Counted from the first letter of the stretch, positions 45,022-61,508 are shown. The stretch is DNA of 64,000 nt from JAICMB01 sp035295125 (GCA_035295125.1 DATGJP010000074.1:62001-126000), one strand, 5' to 3'. The notes: generated from the sequence alone by a model not told the origin. Made by a program: numbers and translations.

Positions 45022-47512
45022 TACTTCTCTACCGCCTCCTTCCAAGGCGCAAGTTCGCTTCTCACGCGACGTGCAACCGCTCCTTGAAAAGCGGTGCTAC
45101 GGCTGCCATGGCGCCCGTCAGCAGATGAGCGGGCTCCGGCTCGACGAAAAGACGGCGGCATTAAAAGGTGGCGCTGCGGGCAAGGACATCGTGGCCGGGA
45201 ATAGCGCGGCCAGCCGCCTTATCCGATACGTCGCCGGAGTCGGCAAGACGGTGATGCCGCCTGTAGGTGCACATCTTACAGTGGCGGAAGTCGGGCTGCT
45301 GCGCGCCTGGATCGATCAGGGCGTGGATTGGCCGGCGGAGTCTTCAAAGCCCTCCCACTGGGCATTTCAACCCATTCGGCGCCCCACACTGCCTTTGGTT
45401 CGCAACAAAGCCTGGGTCAGTAATCCGATTGATCGGTTTGTACTGGCTCGCCTGGAAAAGGAAAACATAACGCCCTCGCCGGAAGCGGACAAGTCGACCC
45501 TTCTGCGCCGCTTAAGCCTCGATCTCACCGGACTGCTCCCCACCCCAGAAGAAGTCGAAGCGTTTCTGAGCGACACCACCCCCGGCGCTTACGAACGCGT
45601 TGTGGACAACCTGCTCGCTTCGCCTCACTATGGCGAAAAATGGGGCCGTTATTGGCTTGACCTCGCCCGCTATGCAGATAGTGACGGTTATGAAAAAGAC
45701 CGCTCGCGTCCCTGGGCCTGGCGGTACAGGCAATGGGTGATCGAAGCCCTGAATCGCGACCTGCCGTTCGACCAATTCACCATTGAACAACTGGCCGGCG
45801 AAGTCGAGCCCAACAAGAGCACCGATACGCTCATCGCAACCGGCTTCAATCGCAATACCCTGACAAATCGCGAGGGGGGAACCGATCCCGAGCAGTTCCG
45901 CGATGAACAAGTGCTGGACCGTACGGCCACTTTGGGAACCGTCTGGTTGGGCCTTACTGTCGGCTGCGCGCAATGCCACGACCACAAGTACGATCCGATT
46001 AGCCAGAAAGAGTTCTACCAGCTCTCGGCCTTCTTCAACACGCAGGAAGAGGTGAATATCCCGGCCCCGCTGCCAGGCGAGATGGGGCCCTATTTGGCGG
46101 CGCGGCCCCATTACGAAGCGCAGAAGAAGGATCTGCTCGATCGCTACGGGCTGAAGACCGCGGAAGCGGAATGGGAGCGGGTGCTGCGTGAAGCGGCCTT
46201 GCGCCCAGGCCAGCACGAGGAGTGGGATTTCGCTTACGGCGAATTTCGTCATACCGTCGACAACGCGAAGAAGGTTCTATTCAAAGAGCCGAGCCAACGG
46301 ACCGAACTCGAGGAAACCTCAATGGAGTTGACCTTCCTTCGGTCCTGCAGCAACGCCTTTTCGAGAGTATTTTGCGACAGCCTGAAGGTCCGCGAGACCG
46401 ACCGCGATTGGTACGCGCTCCTCGTCAGAACGCCGCAAATCAGCTACGCGCCGGTTCTGGTTGAAAGCGACACGCCGCCCAAGACCTATATTCACGTAAA
46501 GGGCGACTGGCGCGAGCACGGCTCGGAAGTGCAGCCCGGCACGCTTGCGGTTCTCCCGCCGTTGCGGCCGGGCACCGATCCGCCTCGCCTGGTCCTGGCG
46601 CGCTGGCTGGTGTCACGTGAGAATCCTCTTACGTCGCGTGTCGCAGTGAACCGCATCTGGCAGGAGCTGTTTGGGCGCGGCATCGTCAAAACTTCCGAGG
46701 ACTTCGGAACGCAAGGCGACCGGCCCAGCCACCCGGAATTGCTGGATTGGTTGGCCGGTGAGTTCATGGATCGCGGCTGGAGCATGAAGCACATGATCCG
46801 GCTGATCGTGACATCGTCCGCGTACCGCCAGTCATCAAAGTCCAGGTCTGAACTGGCGCAGCGAGACCCTGACAATGCGCTGCTGGCCCGTCAATCGCGG
46901 CTGCGTTTGCCCGCGGAATTGGTACGCGACGCCGCGCTCAGGGTTTCTGGTTTGCTCGACCTGCGCCTCGGCGGTCCCAGTGTGAAACCACCGCAGCCGA
47001 AGGGTGTGGCGGAGCTGTCCTACGGCGGGTCCGTGCAATGGGACGAGAGCAGCGGGGCCGATCGATACCGCCGGGGTTTGTACATCCATTTCCAGCGCAC
47101 GACGCCTTACCCGCAGCTCACGAATTTCGACGCGCCGAATTCGAACCTGTCGTGCACTCGGCGCGAACGGACCGATACGCCCTTGCAAGCACTCAATCTG
47201 ATGAACGATCCAGTGTTCTTCGAAGCCGCGCGAGCCCTGGCATATCGGGTTGTGACGGAGTCCCGCGGCGCATTTCGGGATCGCTTGAACTACGCTTATC
47301 GCGTCACGCTGGCTCGCGCGCCCAGCGCCCACGAAGCGGAACGAATGGGCAAATATTTCGACGAGACTCTTGCGAGTTTCGAGCAGAATCCCTACACCGC
47401 CGACGAGTTGTTCCCAAATCGGGTGGACGGATTACCGCCCTCCAACGCAGCCGCGTGGGTGGAACTGAGCCGCGTGCTGCTGAATCTCGACGAGTTCATT
47501 ACAAGGGAGTAG
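44957..47512 (+). CDS. PSCyt1-DUF1549-DUF1553 cytochrome protein
   Basis: 851 aa from the GTG at 44957 (signal peptide MAKWSVGVAGLTLLTCLNAA); a longer frame to 44885 lies inside the PQQ gene and lacks a signal start. Domains: PSCyt1 with CYGCH at 47-51 (heme c), PSCyt2/DUF1549 at about 140-345 (GRYWLDLARYADSDGYEKDR; second heme site CAQCH at 337-341) and PSD1/DUF1553 at about 530-800 (NPLTSRVAVNRIWQELFGRG; RERTDTPLQALNLMNDP). Such proteins are common in Planctomycetes and Acidobacteria next to DUF1501 genes; they are thought to work on the cell surface, role unknown. Confidence 0.9.
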   Translation: MAKWSVGVAGLTLLTCLNAADSTSLPPPSKAQVRFSRDVQPLLEKRCYGCHGARQQMSGLRLDEKTAALKGGAAGKDIVAGNSAASRLIRYVAGVGKTVMPPVGAHLTVAEVGLLRAWIDQGVDWPAESSKPSHWAFQPIRRPTLPLVRNKAWVSNPIDRFVLARLEKENITPSPEADKSTLLRRLSLDLTGLLPTPEEVEAFLSDTTPGAYERVVDNLLASPHYGEKWGRYWLDLARYADSDGYEKDRSRPWAWRYRQWVIEALNRDLPFDQFTIEQLAGEVEPNKSTDTLIATGFNRNTLTNREGGTDPEQFRDEQVLDRTATLGTVWLGLTVGCAQCHDHKYDPISQKEFYQLSAFFNTQEEVNIPAPLPGEMGPYLAARPHYEAQKKDLLDRYGLKTAEAEWERVLREAALRPGQHEEWDFAYGEFRHTVDNAKKVLFKEPSQRTELEETSMELTFLRSCSNAFSRVFCDSLKVRETDRDWYALLVRTPQISYAPVLVESDTPPKTYIHVKGDWREHGSEVQPGTLAVLPPLRPGTDPPRLVLARWLVSRENPLTSRVAVNRIWQELFGRGIVKTSEDFGTQGDRPSHPELLDWLAGEFMDRGWSMKHMIRLIVTSSAYRQSSKSRSELAQRDPDNALLARQSRLRLPAELVRDAALRVSGLLDLRLGGPSVKPPQPKGVAELSYGGSVQWDESSGADRYRRGLYIHFQRTTPYPQLTNFDAPNSNLSCTRRERTDTPLQALNLMNDPVFFEAARALAYRVVTESRGAFRDRLNYAYRVTLARAPSAHEAERMGKYFDETLASFEQNPYTADELFPNRVDGLPPSNAAAWVELSRVLLNLDEFITRE

Positions 47513-47516
47513 GAGC

Positions 47517-48950
47517 ATGGATCGGGAGGAGTTTCAGAAGATTCGGTCGCGCCGCTCGTTCCTCGAGCAATGCGCCGGAGGGATCGGCATTGTCGCCCTG
47601 GCGCAACTCATGGAATCCGAGGGTCGCGCCGCGCCCACTGATGTGAACCCGCTCGCCGTAAAGAAGCCGCATTTTCCTCCCACGGCAAAGAACGTGATCT
47701 TCATGTTCATGGAGGGCGGTCCCAGCCAGCTCGATCTGTTCGACCCTAAGCCTGAACTCGAAAAATGGAATGGCAAATCGCTGCCTCCTGAGATGACCAA
47801 GGACCTGCGCCTTGCCTTCACGAAGCCGAACGCGGCCGTGCTGGCGAGCCCTCGCGTCTTTAAACCATACGGCGAGAGTGGGATCGAATTCTCCGATTAC
47901 ATCCCTAACATTGGTGCCTGCGCCGACGACCTCTGCCTGGTCCGGTCCATGTACACGGACGCCTTCAATCATCACCCCGGCCAACTGCTGCTGTTCGGTG
48001 GCAGCATTCAAGTGGGCCGGCCGACGATGGGTGCCTGGGTATTGTACGGCCTCGGCAGCGAATCGCAGAACCTTCCCGGTTTTGTAGTGCTGAGTTCGGG
48101 AGTAGGAACCAGCGGAGGCACGTCTAATTGGTCCAGCGGGTTTCTGCCTTCGACATATCAGGGTGTTGTTTTCCGCAACTCTGGCGACCCGGTACTGTAT
48201 CTCTCGAACCCTCCGGGCATCACGCGCGAGATGCAGCGGGCCGGACTGGACACGTTGAAAGACCTCAACGAGGAGCATTACGAAAAGACCGGCGACCTGG
48301 AAATCGCCGCCCGCATTTCGTCTTACGAGCTGGCGTTCCGCATGCAGATGGCCGCGCCCGAGCTTCTCGATTTCTCGGGGGAATCCGAAGAGACGCTGGA
48401 GATGTATGGCGTAAACAAATGGCCGACACGGCAGTTCGCAACGAATTGCCTCCTCGCCCGGCGCATGGTGGAACGCGGCGTTCGCTTCGTGATGTTAAAC
48501 CACGCGAGTTGGGACGACCATACCAACCTGAACAGTGCCTTGAAGAAGAATTGCGACATCGCCGACAAACCGACGGCCGCTCTGATCCGTGACCTGAAGC
48601 AACGCGGCCTGCTCGACAGCACGATGGTGGTTTGGGGCGGGGAATTCGGCCGTACCCCGATGGTCGAGATTCGAGACACGCACGACGTGAACGGCGCCGG
48701 CCGCGACCATCATCCGCTCGCCTACAGTCTCTTCCTGGCTGGAGGCGGCATCAAAGGCGGCCAGGTGCTTGGCAAGACTGACGACCTCTGCATGAACATC
48801 GTTGAGGACAAGGTTCACGTCCACGACCTGCAGGCGACGATGCTTCATTGCCTCGGCCTGGATCACACGCGCCTGACGTATCACCACATGGGTCGCGATT
48901 TCCGGTTGACGGATGTGGCGGGCAACCTCGTCCCGAAGATGCTCGCTTAA
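47517..48950 (+). CDS. DUF1501 protein (exported, sulfatase-like fold)
   Basis: 477 aa. N-terminus SRRSFLEQCAGGIGIVALAQ resembles a Tat signal. DUF1501 landmarks: FMFMEGGPSQLDLFDPKP (about 60-77), MYTDAFNHHPGQLLLFGGS (about 145-163), VWGGEFGRTP (about 374-383) and GRDHHPLAYSLFLAGGGIKG. The fold is related to alkaline phosphatase/sulfatase enzymes. Begins 4 bases after the PSD1 gene with GGAGTAGGAGC before the ATG. The DUF1549/1553 and DUF1501 pair is a known conserved unit; here it is extended by the PQQ dehydrogenase upstream. Confidence 0.9.
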   Translation: MDREEFQKIRSRRSFLEQCAGGIGIVALAQLMESEGRAAPTDVNPLAVKKPHFPPTAKNVIFMFMEGGPSQLDLFDPKPELEKWNGKSLPPEMTKDLRLAFTKPNAAVLASPRVFKPYGESGIEFSDYIPNIGACADDLCLVRSMYTDAFNHHPGQLLLFGGSIQVGRPTMGAWVLYGLGSESQNLPGFVVLSSGVGTSGGTSNWSSGFLPSTYQGVVFRNSGDPVLYLSNPPGITREMQRAGLDTLKDLNEEHYEKTGDLEIAARISSYELAFRMQMAAPELLDFSGESEETLEMYGVNKWPTRQFATNCLLARRMVERGVRFVMLNHASWDDHTNLNSALKKNCDIADKPTAALIRDLKQRGLLDSTMVVWGGEFGRTPMVEIRDTHDVNGAGRDHHPLAYSLFLAGGGIKGGQVLGKTDDLCMNIVEDKVHVHDLQATMLHCLGLDHTRLTYHHMGRDFRLTDVAGNLVPKMLA

Positions 48951-48998
48951 ACGTCTGGCACGGCCGGAATGATGCCTCTAGTGCGTACTACCTGTTTG

Positions 48999-49018
48999 AC
49001 ATTGACAATGTATATACA
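48999..49018. promoter_or_regulatory. Palindromic operator candidate of the toxin-antitoxin pair
   Basis: Two adjoining perfect palindromes, ACATTGACAATGT (48999-49011) and TGTATATACA (49009-49018), just before the BrnT start. TTGACA occurs twice (48996, 49002). BrnA-type ribbon-helix-helix antitoxins repress their own promoter at such sites. Confidence 0.5.
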
Positions 49019-49020
49019 GT

Positions 49021-49320
49021 GTGAACACAATGGATGAGGATGGTCACGGCATCGATTTTGACTGGGATAAAGAAAATATCCGCCATCTTAAAACACGTCG
49101 AGTAAGCCCGACGGAGTTTGAGCAAGTCATCACAGGCAACCCGTTGTACTTGGATTATCAAAACGCGGCCGATGAGGAACGATATAAAGTGCTCGGGGCT
49201 ACAAAGGCAGATCGAGTCTTGATAGCAGTCTGGACTCCGAGAGAAGGCAGAGTTCGTGCGGTCACCGCCTATGCAGCGAATCGCAAATATCGGGAAATTT
49301 ACAGGGAGAGTGGCGCATGA
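49021..49320 (+). CDS. brnT: BrnT family toxin
   Basis: 99-aa RelE-fold ribonuclease-type toxin. DFDWDKENIRHLKTRRVSPTEFEQVI (first 20 bases of the motif seen as FDWDKENIRHLKTRRVSP), EERYKVLGATKADRVLIAVW and the C-terminal R-x-V-T-A-Y-x-A-N-R-K-Y match BrnT. GTG start at 49021 or ATG at 49030. Overlaps the antitoxin gene by 4 bases (ATGA). Expected to inhibit translation by cutting mRNA when not bound by its antitoxin. Confidence 0.85.
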   Translation: MNTMDEDGHGIDFDWDKENIRHLKTRRVSPTEFEQVITGNPLYLDYQNAADEERYKVLGATKADRVLIAVWTPREGRVRAVTAYAANRKYREIYRESGA

Positions 49321-49616
49321 AGAAAAGGCACGAGATAGCGGTCTTTGAATCCGAAACCGAAGAAGCTGAATGGTGGTACAAGAACCGGGAGGAGTTGGAC
49401 AAGGATTTCGACGAAGCGGCAAAAGAAGGCAGCCTCAAGCATCTGAATGATTCAACACTGAAGGCTCGTCTTGCCGCCTCCAAATCGCGCGTGGTTTCTA
49501 TTCGCTTGCCCGAAGCCGATATCGAACTGGCTCGGCAACAGGCCACGGATAGGGGCCTGCCCTACCAAACCTATATTAAATCGGTGCTGCACCAGGCATT
49601 GCGGCAGGCCAAGTAG
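49317..49616 (+). CDS. BrnA/CopG-like antitoxin
   Basis: 99 aa. An acidic N-terminal half (FESETEEAEWWYKNREELDK) for toxin binding and a C-terminal ribbon-helix-helix DNA-binding segment (SRVVSIRLPEADIELARQQA, then RGLPYQTYIKSVLHQAL). Order toxin-antitoxin and the 4-base overlap are as in brnTA. Probably represses the promoter with the palindromes at 48999-49018. Confidence 0.82.
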   Translation: MKKRHEIAVFESETEEAEWWYKNREELDKDFDEAAKEGSLKHLNDSTLKARLAASKSRVVSIRLPEADIELARQQATDRGLPYQTYIKSVLHQALRQAK

Positions 49617-49632
49617 CGCCCCGCGACGGGAT

Positions 49633-49661
49633 TTGCACAATGGCCCCCAGTTTGCTACCCT
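49633..49661 (+). promoter_or_regulatory. Candidate sigma-70 promoter of the rplA-rplJ-rplL operon
   Basis: TTGCAC (49633-49638), 17-base spacer, TACCCT (49656-49661). The spacer ends TTTGC, as does that of the rpoB promoter candidate (TTTGCTAC in both). It begins just after the antitoxin stop, so the ribosomal genes need not depend on brnTA transcription. Confidence 0.45.
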
Positions 49662-49696
49662 GTGTGGAGCGTACCTACGCACAATTTTAAATCTCA

Positions 49697-49737
49697 GTGG
49701 GAGGCAGGGGTCTTTCCAGTCTCGCTGCCGTCTGCAC
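49697..49737 (+). promoter_or_regulatory. Possible ribosomal L1 autoregulatory leader
   Basis: GTG (49697-49699) can pair with CAC (49735-49737) and GGCAG (49703-49707) with CTGCC (49725-49729), with a GTGGGAGG-type bulge. A similar GTGGGAGG..CCAC structure precedes rplA in several bacteria, where it mimics the L1 site of 23S rRNA. It ends 12 bases before the rplA ATG. Confidence 0.4.
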
Positions 49738-49749
49738 CAATGAGGAGAC

Positions 49750-50454
49750 ATGCCCAAATCCGGTAAGAAGTTCGAAGCCGCGTCTAAACAGATCCAGCCT
49801 AAACCGTATGCTTTAAACGATGCGGTGCCGCTGATCCAGAAGATCAAGTATACAAAGTTCGACGAGACCCTTGAAATCCATATGCGCCTCGGTGTGGACC
49901 CCAAGCACGCGGATCAGATGGTGCGCGGCACGGTGGTTCTGCCCAACGGCCTCGGCAAATCAAAGAAAGTTCTGGTCATCACATCGGGTGACAAGCTGCG
50001 CGAGGCGGAAGCCGCCGGCGCCGACTTCTTCGGAGGCGAAGAGATGGTGGCGAAGATCCAGGGCGAGAACTGGATCGATTTTGACGCTGTGATCGCGACG
50101 CCCGACATGATGCGTTCCGTTGGACGCCTCGGCAAGGTGCTCGGCCCGCGCGGCCTGATGCCCAACCCGAAGACCGGCACGGTGACCACCGACGTCGCAA
50201 CGGCGGTCAGAGAAGTCAAGGCTGGTAAGGTGGAATTCCGCGTCGACAAGACCGGGGTGATTCACGCGCCGCTTGGCAAGGTCAGTTTCACCACGGACAA
50301 GCTGCTCGAAAACGCGAACACGTTGATCCAGGCAGTCCTCCGCGCCAAGCCCGCGGCTGCGAAGGGCAAGTACGTCAGAAGCGTGACCCTGTGTTCCACC
50401 ATGGGCCCCGGCGTTCACCTCGACACCACAGTGTTCAACGCGAAGCAGGCATAG
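49750..50454 (+). CDS. rplA: 50S ribosomal protein L1
   Basis: 234 aa, typical L1. Motifs KFDETLEIHMRLGVDPKHAD (about 37-56), RGTVVLPNGLGK and the signature LGPRGLMPNPKTGTVT (about 132-147). ATG at 49750 follows GAGGAGAC. Binds the L1 stalk of 23S rRNA and, in many bacteria, represses its own mRNA. Usually preceded by rplK; here the preceding gene is the antitoxin. Confidence 0.96.
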   Translation: MPKSGKKFEAASKQIQPKPYALNDAVPLIQKIKYTKFDETLEIHMRLGVDPKHADQMVRGTVVLPNGLGKSKKVLVITSGDKLREAEAAGADFFGGEEMVAKIQGENWIDFDAVIATPDMMRSVGRLGKVLGPRGLMPNPKTGTVTTDVATAVREVKAGKVEFRVDKTGVIHAPLGKVSFTTDKLLENANTLIQAVLRAKPAAAKGKYVRSVTLCSTMGPGVHLDTTVFNAKQA

Positions 50455-50487
50455 CGTCGCACTCAAGCTGAAGAAGGAAGGCAAGCC

Positions 50488-51015
50488 ATGAAGAAGAAAT
50501 CTGACAAGTCGAAGGACCTCGAAGCGCTCAAAAAGGACTTTGAGAAGGCGAACAACATCTTCGTCGCCGGCTACGAGAAGATCACGGTTCAACAGGACTT
50601 CGAGTTGCGCAAGACGGTGCGCGGCGCTGGCGGAAAATACAGGGTCGTCAAGAACAATCTGGCCGAGAAAGCGTCGGAAGGCACCCGTGCCAAGGATCTC
50701 ATGAAGAACCTGGCCGGAATGACTTCGATGGCGTATACCGAAAAAGACCCGGTCGCGCTGGCGAAGGCCCTGCTCGCGTATTCGAAAACCGTGCCGGCGT
50801 TCACTTTCAAGGCTGGTATGGTGGAAGGCCGTGTCATCGACATCAAGGCCATCCAGGACCTGGCGAACATGCCGCCGCGGGAAGAGGTTCTCGCGAAGCT
50901 GCTGTTCATGATCAATGCCTCGGCCCAGCGGACGGTATCGGCGATTGCCGGCGTTGGACGAAATCTCGCCGTGGTCCTCGACCAGGGCGTGAAGGAAAAC
51001 AAGTTCTCTGCGTAA
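50488..51015 (+). CDS. rplJ: 50S ribosomal protein L10
   Basis: 175 aa. Forms the base of the L7/L12 stalk. KKSDKSKDLEALKKDFEKAN, TVQQDFELRKTVRGAGGKYR and RVVKNNLAEKA are typical; the C-terminal helix region (REEVLAKLLFMINASAQRTV) binds L12 dimers. GAAGGAAGG precedes the ATG. Only 33 bases separate it from rplA, too short for a separate long L10 leader. Confidence 0.95.
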   Translation: MKKKSDKSKDLEALKKDFEKANNIFVAGYEKITVQQDFELRKTVRGAGGKYRVVKNNLAEKASEGTRAKDLMKNLAGMTSMAYTEKDPVALAKALLAYSKTVPAFTFKAGMVEGRVIDIKAIQDLANMPPREEVLAKLLFMINASAQRTVSAIAGVGRNLAVVLDQGVKENKFSA

Positions 51016-51052
51016 GCAGCATCAAGTTCTCACATAAGGGAGTAAAAGGAAA

Positions 51053-51439
51053 ATGGCGGACATCAACGGAATTGCGGATCAGATTCAAGGGCTGACGCTG
51101 CTCGAAGCAGCTCAACTCGTTAAGTTGCTGGAAGAGAAGTTGGGCGTCTCGGCAGCGTCAGCGGCTGTGGCGGCCGCCCCGGCAGCGGGCGGCGGTGCGG
51201 CAGCGGCAGCGGCGCCAGTGGAAGAGAAGACCGAGTTCACGGTCATCCTCACTGCGGCTGGCTCCAACAAGATCAACGTTATCAAGGCAGTACGCGAAGT
51301 CACCAGCCTCGGCCTGAAGGAAGCGAAGGACCTTGTCGATGGCGCACCGAAGCCGATCAAGGAAGGCGTGAACAAGGAAGAGGCGGAAGCTATCAAGAAG
51401 AAGTTCACGGACGCCGGCGCATCCGTGGAAGTGAAGTAA
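51053..51439 (+). CDS. rplL: 50S ribosomal protein L7/L12
   Basis: 128 aa. N-terminal dimerisation helices (LTLLEAAQLVKLLEEKLGVS), an Ala/Gly/Pro-rich hinge (about 36-58) and the C-terminal factor-binding domain (AGSNKINVIKAVREVTSLGL; KEAKDLVDGAPKPIKEG). Part of the stalk that recruits elongation factors. Followed by a hairpin and a 367-base leader before rpoB. Confidence 0.96.
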   Translation: MADINGIADQIQGLTLLEAAQLVKLLEEKLGVSAASAAVAAAPAAGGGAAAAAAPVEEKTEFTVILTAAGSNKINVIKAVREVTSLGLKEAKDLVDGAPKPIKEGVNKEEAEAIKKKFTDAGASVEVK

Positions 51440-51463
51440 TTACGATCTCTTCTCAGTTTTTCT

Positions 51464-51494
51464 GGCGCGGGCATGCTGAAAGGCATGCCGCGCC
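51464..51494 (+). other. Hairpin downstream of rplL (attenuator or RNA processing site)
   Basis: Arms GGCGCGGGCATGC (51464-51476) and GCATGCCGCGCC (51483-51494), 12 pairs with one bulge, loop TGAAAG, followed by only TT. It resembles the rplL-rpoB attenuator/RNase III site of other bacteria in position. Confidence 0.55.
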
Positions 51495-51502
51495 TTGGCC
51501 AT

Positions 51503-51531
51503 TTGACGAAACGTGTCTGCTTTGCTACAGT
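51503..51531 (+). promoter_or_regulatory. Candidate promoter of rpoBC
   Basis: TTGACG (51503-51508), 17-base spacer, TACAGT (51526-51531), with TTTGC just before the -10. It lies about 275 bases before rpoB, between the rplL hairpin and the leader terminator. Confidence 0.5.
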
Positions 51532-51617
51532 GGTAGGGAATCTAACCGGAGACCGACCCGGATTCTAGCTCTGTGAACCTCACATCCTGCGGATTGATGT
51601 GCCATCCCTCTGGACAG

Positions 51618-51644
51618 GCGCAAGGCTACGCCATGCGCTTTTTT
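51618..51644 (+). terminator. Intrinsic terminator-like hairpin in the rpoB leader
   Basis: GCGCA/TGCGC with an inner GGC-TAC-GCC pair and one A/A mismatch, directly followed by six T. It lies after the promoter candidate and 163 bases before rpoB, so it could attenuate rpoBC or end rplJL read-through. No coding region is seen between 51440 and 51806; that gap holds only these elements. Confidence 0.5.
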
Positions 51645-51806
51645 CTCCTGCCCCCCGTGTATGGTTACTTCGCCAGGGTGCCTATGTTATCCCGTCATCA
51701 GGATCCAACCGTCCCTCACCAGGCCTCAGCATAATGGCTGCGGTTCGGACCTGATGGCGCTGCTATTTTTTGTCGACGCGAGACCAGTCGGCCGTAGGAG
51801 TGGAGA

Positions 51807-56108
<4,302 letters not shown>

Positions 56109-56127
56109 GTTGAATTGGCCGCATAGC

Positions 56128-56170
56128 AGCACGGATCGCCGCGGATGTCATGTCCGCGGCAATCCGTGCT
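56128..56170 (+). other. Long hairpin between rpoB and rpoC
   Basis: Outer arms AGCACGGAT / ATCCGTGCT and inner arms GCCGCGGA / TCCGCGGC, with one C/A mismatch, closed by a 7-base loop. No T-run follows, so it looks like an RNA processing or stability element rather than a terminator. The gap is 97 bases in all. Confidence 0.65.
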
Positions 56171-56205
56171 TGTCGCGGCTTGGATAAGGGATCTTAGGAG
56201 ATTAC

Positions 56206-60423
<4,218 letters not shown>

Positions 60424-60447
60424 CGGCGGACCAGTTTCGATTAAGCA

Positions 60448-60484
60448 AAGGCACCGGACTCACCCTCCGGTGCCTTTTCCTTTT
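60448..60484 (+). terminator. Intrinsic terminator of the rpoBC operon
   Basis: Perfect 9-bp stem GGCACCGGA / TCCGGTGCC (extended by two A-T pairs), 7-base loop, then TTTTCCTTTT. It starts 25 bases after the rpoC stop codon. Confidence 0.9.
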
Positions 60485-60824
60485 GAAGGTGGGGCAGGCG
60501 GTTTCGCCTGCCCTTCTTCAATGGCAAACCGCACTCGATTCCGCGCACGCACTGACCGCTATTAAACGAGACGTCAATATCAACGCCATTGGAACCGGGC
60601 GACGCTCGACTACAGGTGAAACCGCTTCGTCTGGGCCGGGATTTCCGAACAACTCACGAATACTGGCTGAACAGCAAGCCTTTTACGCCCCGGAAATGAG
60701 ACCAAAGCGATCAGCGGAATCTCAAGCTGCGAGCGGAGTACAACCGGGAACCGCCGCATGGTCGGCGGATCAAAACTCAGGGGGCGAACCAGGAAACGCG
60801 TGAATGCAGCCGATAATATCCCTC
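60485..60824. other. Intergenic region after rpoC
   Basis: About 340 bases without a supported gene. It holds one repeat copy at 60487-60512 and a weak inverted fragment near 60611 (ACAGGTGAAACCGCTTCG). An open frame here (60483-60803) has no start signal or recognisable product. Confidence 0.6.
60487..60512 (+). repeat. Dispersed palindromic repeat, left-half copy
   Basis: AGGTGGGGCAGGCGGTTTCG then CCTGCC; perfect GCAGGCG-GTTT-CGCCTGC hairpin. Lies directly after the rpoC terminator. Confidence 0.65.
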
Positions 60825-61508
60825 TTATTTAGCCGTAATCTTCAAATTCGAAAAATACCCTTCGGTCCCCGGCCCGACCCACAGCGCGACCCCGCCCGCC
60901 CGAGGCTCCATCTTGAGATCGCTGACAACGAGGCAGGGCTGCTCCCCTCCGTGCACGTAAAGCCTCGCCTTCCGGCCCTCGACCTCAATTTTGTACTTTG
61001 TCCAGACGCCCGGCTGCAAATCCACGTAAGACTCGAACTTCTCGGGAGCTTCCTGACGCGACCGCGCGAAATCGAAATCCGGAAACGAGCTGTATTGGGT
61101 GGAATGATTACGCCTCACCTGATCATCCGACCGCCCATTTGTTGGCCGCAAATAGATGTACTCGTAGCGCCCATCGCCCTGGATGCGAAACGCGACGCCG
61201 ATAAACCCCCGCGCCCCTTCAAACGCCCCGGCAGACGGCTGGCCGGCCAAATCCACCTCGATGACGCCATCGCGAAAAGATGCGTCCTTGACTACCGCAT
61301 ATGACGTCGCGTTCGACGCACCCTCTTTAGCTATAACCTGAACTGCTCCCCTGCCCTTGAAATTGGTCTGCACAATCGACACGTTCTTCGCCACCAGTCG
61401 ATCGGTGCTTTGGGCCATCAGCGGAACGACAAGTGCAACGACGGCAAGCGCCCGCGCCGCAGCGGCCCAATTCGTACGCCCCACCGAGCCAACCCAAAAA
61501 TTCTGCAT
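60825..61508 (-). CDS. Exported LamG/concanavalin-like protein (DUF1080-related)
   Basis: 227 aa. Signal peptide with basic start then AAAARALAVVALVVPLMAQS (about 16-34). The rest is a beta-sandwich of the 3-keto-disaccharide hydrolase/LamG type: GVIEVDLAGQPSAGAFEGAR, GFIGVAFRIQGDGRYEYIYL, KYKIEVEGRKARLYVHGGEQ and GVALWVGPGTEGYFSNLKIT. Probably binds or acts on a polysaccharide outside the cytoplasm. Catalytic residues cannot be named. It lies 74 bases downstream of the ADOP permease gene on the same strand. Confidence 0.75.
   Translation of the reverse strand: MQNFWVGSVGRTNWAAAARALAVVALVVPLMAQSTDRLVAKNVSIVQTNFKGRGAVQVIAKEGASNATSYAVVKDASFRDGVIEVDLAGQPSAGAFEGARGFIGVAFRIQGDGRYEYIYLRPTNGRSDDQVRRNHSTQYSSFPDFDFARSRQEAPEKFESYVDLQPGVWTKYKIEVEGRKARLYVHGGEQPCLVVSDLKMEPRAGGVALWVGPGTEGYFSNLKITAK

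Noticed and set aside
60483..60803. Possible small gene after rpoC
   Set aside because: It begins inside the terminator/repeat, has no ribosome-binding site and no recognisable product.
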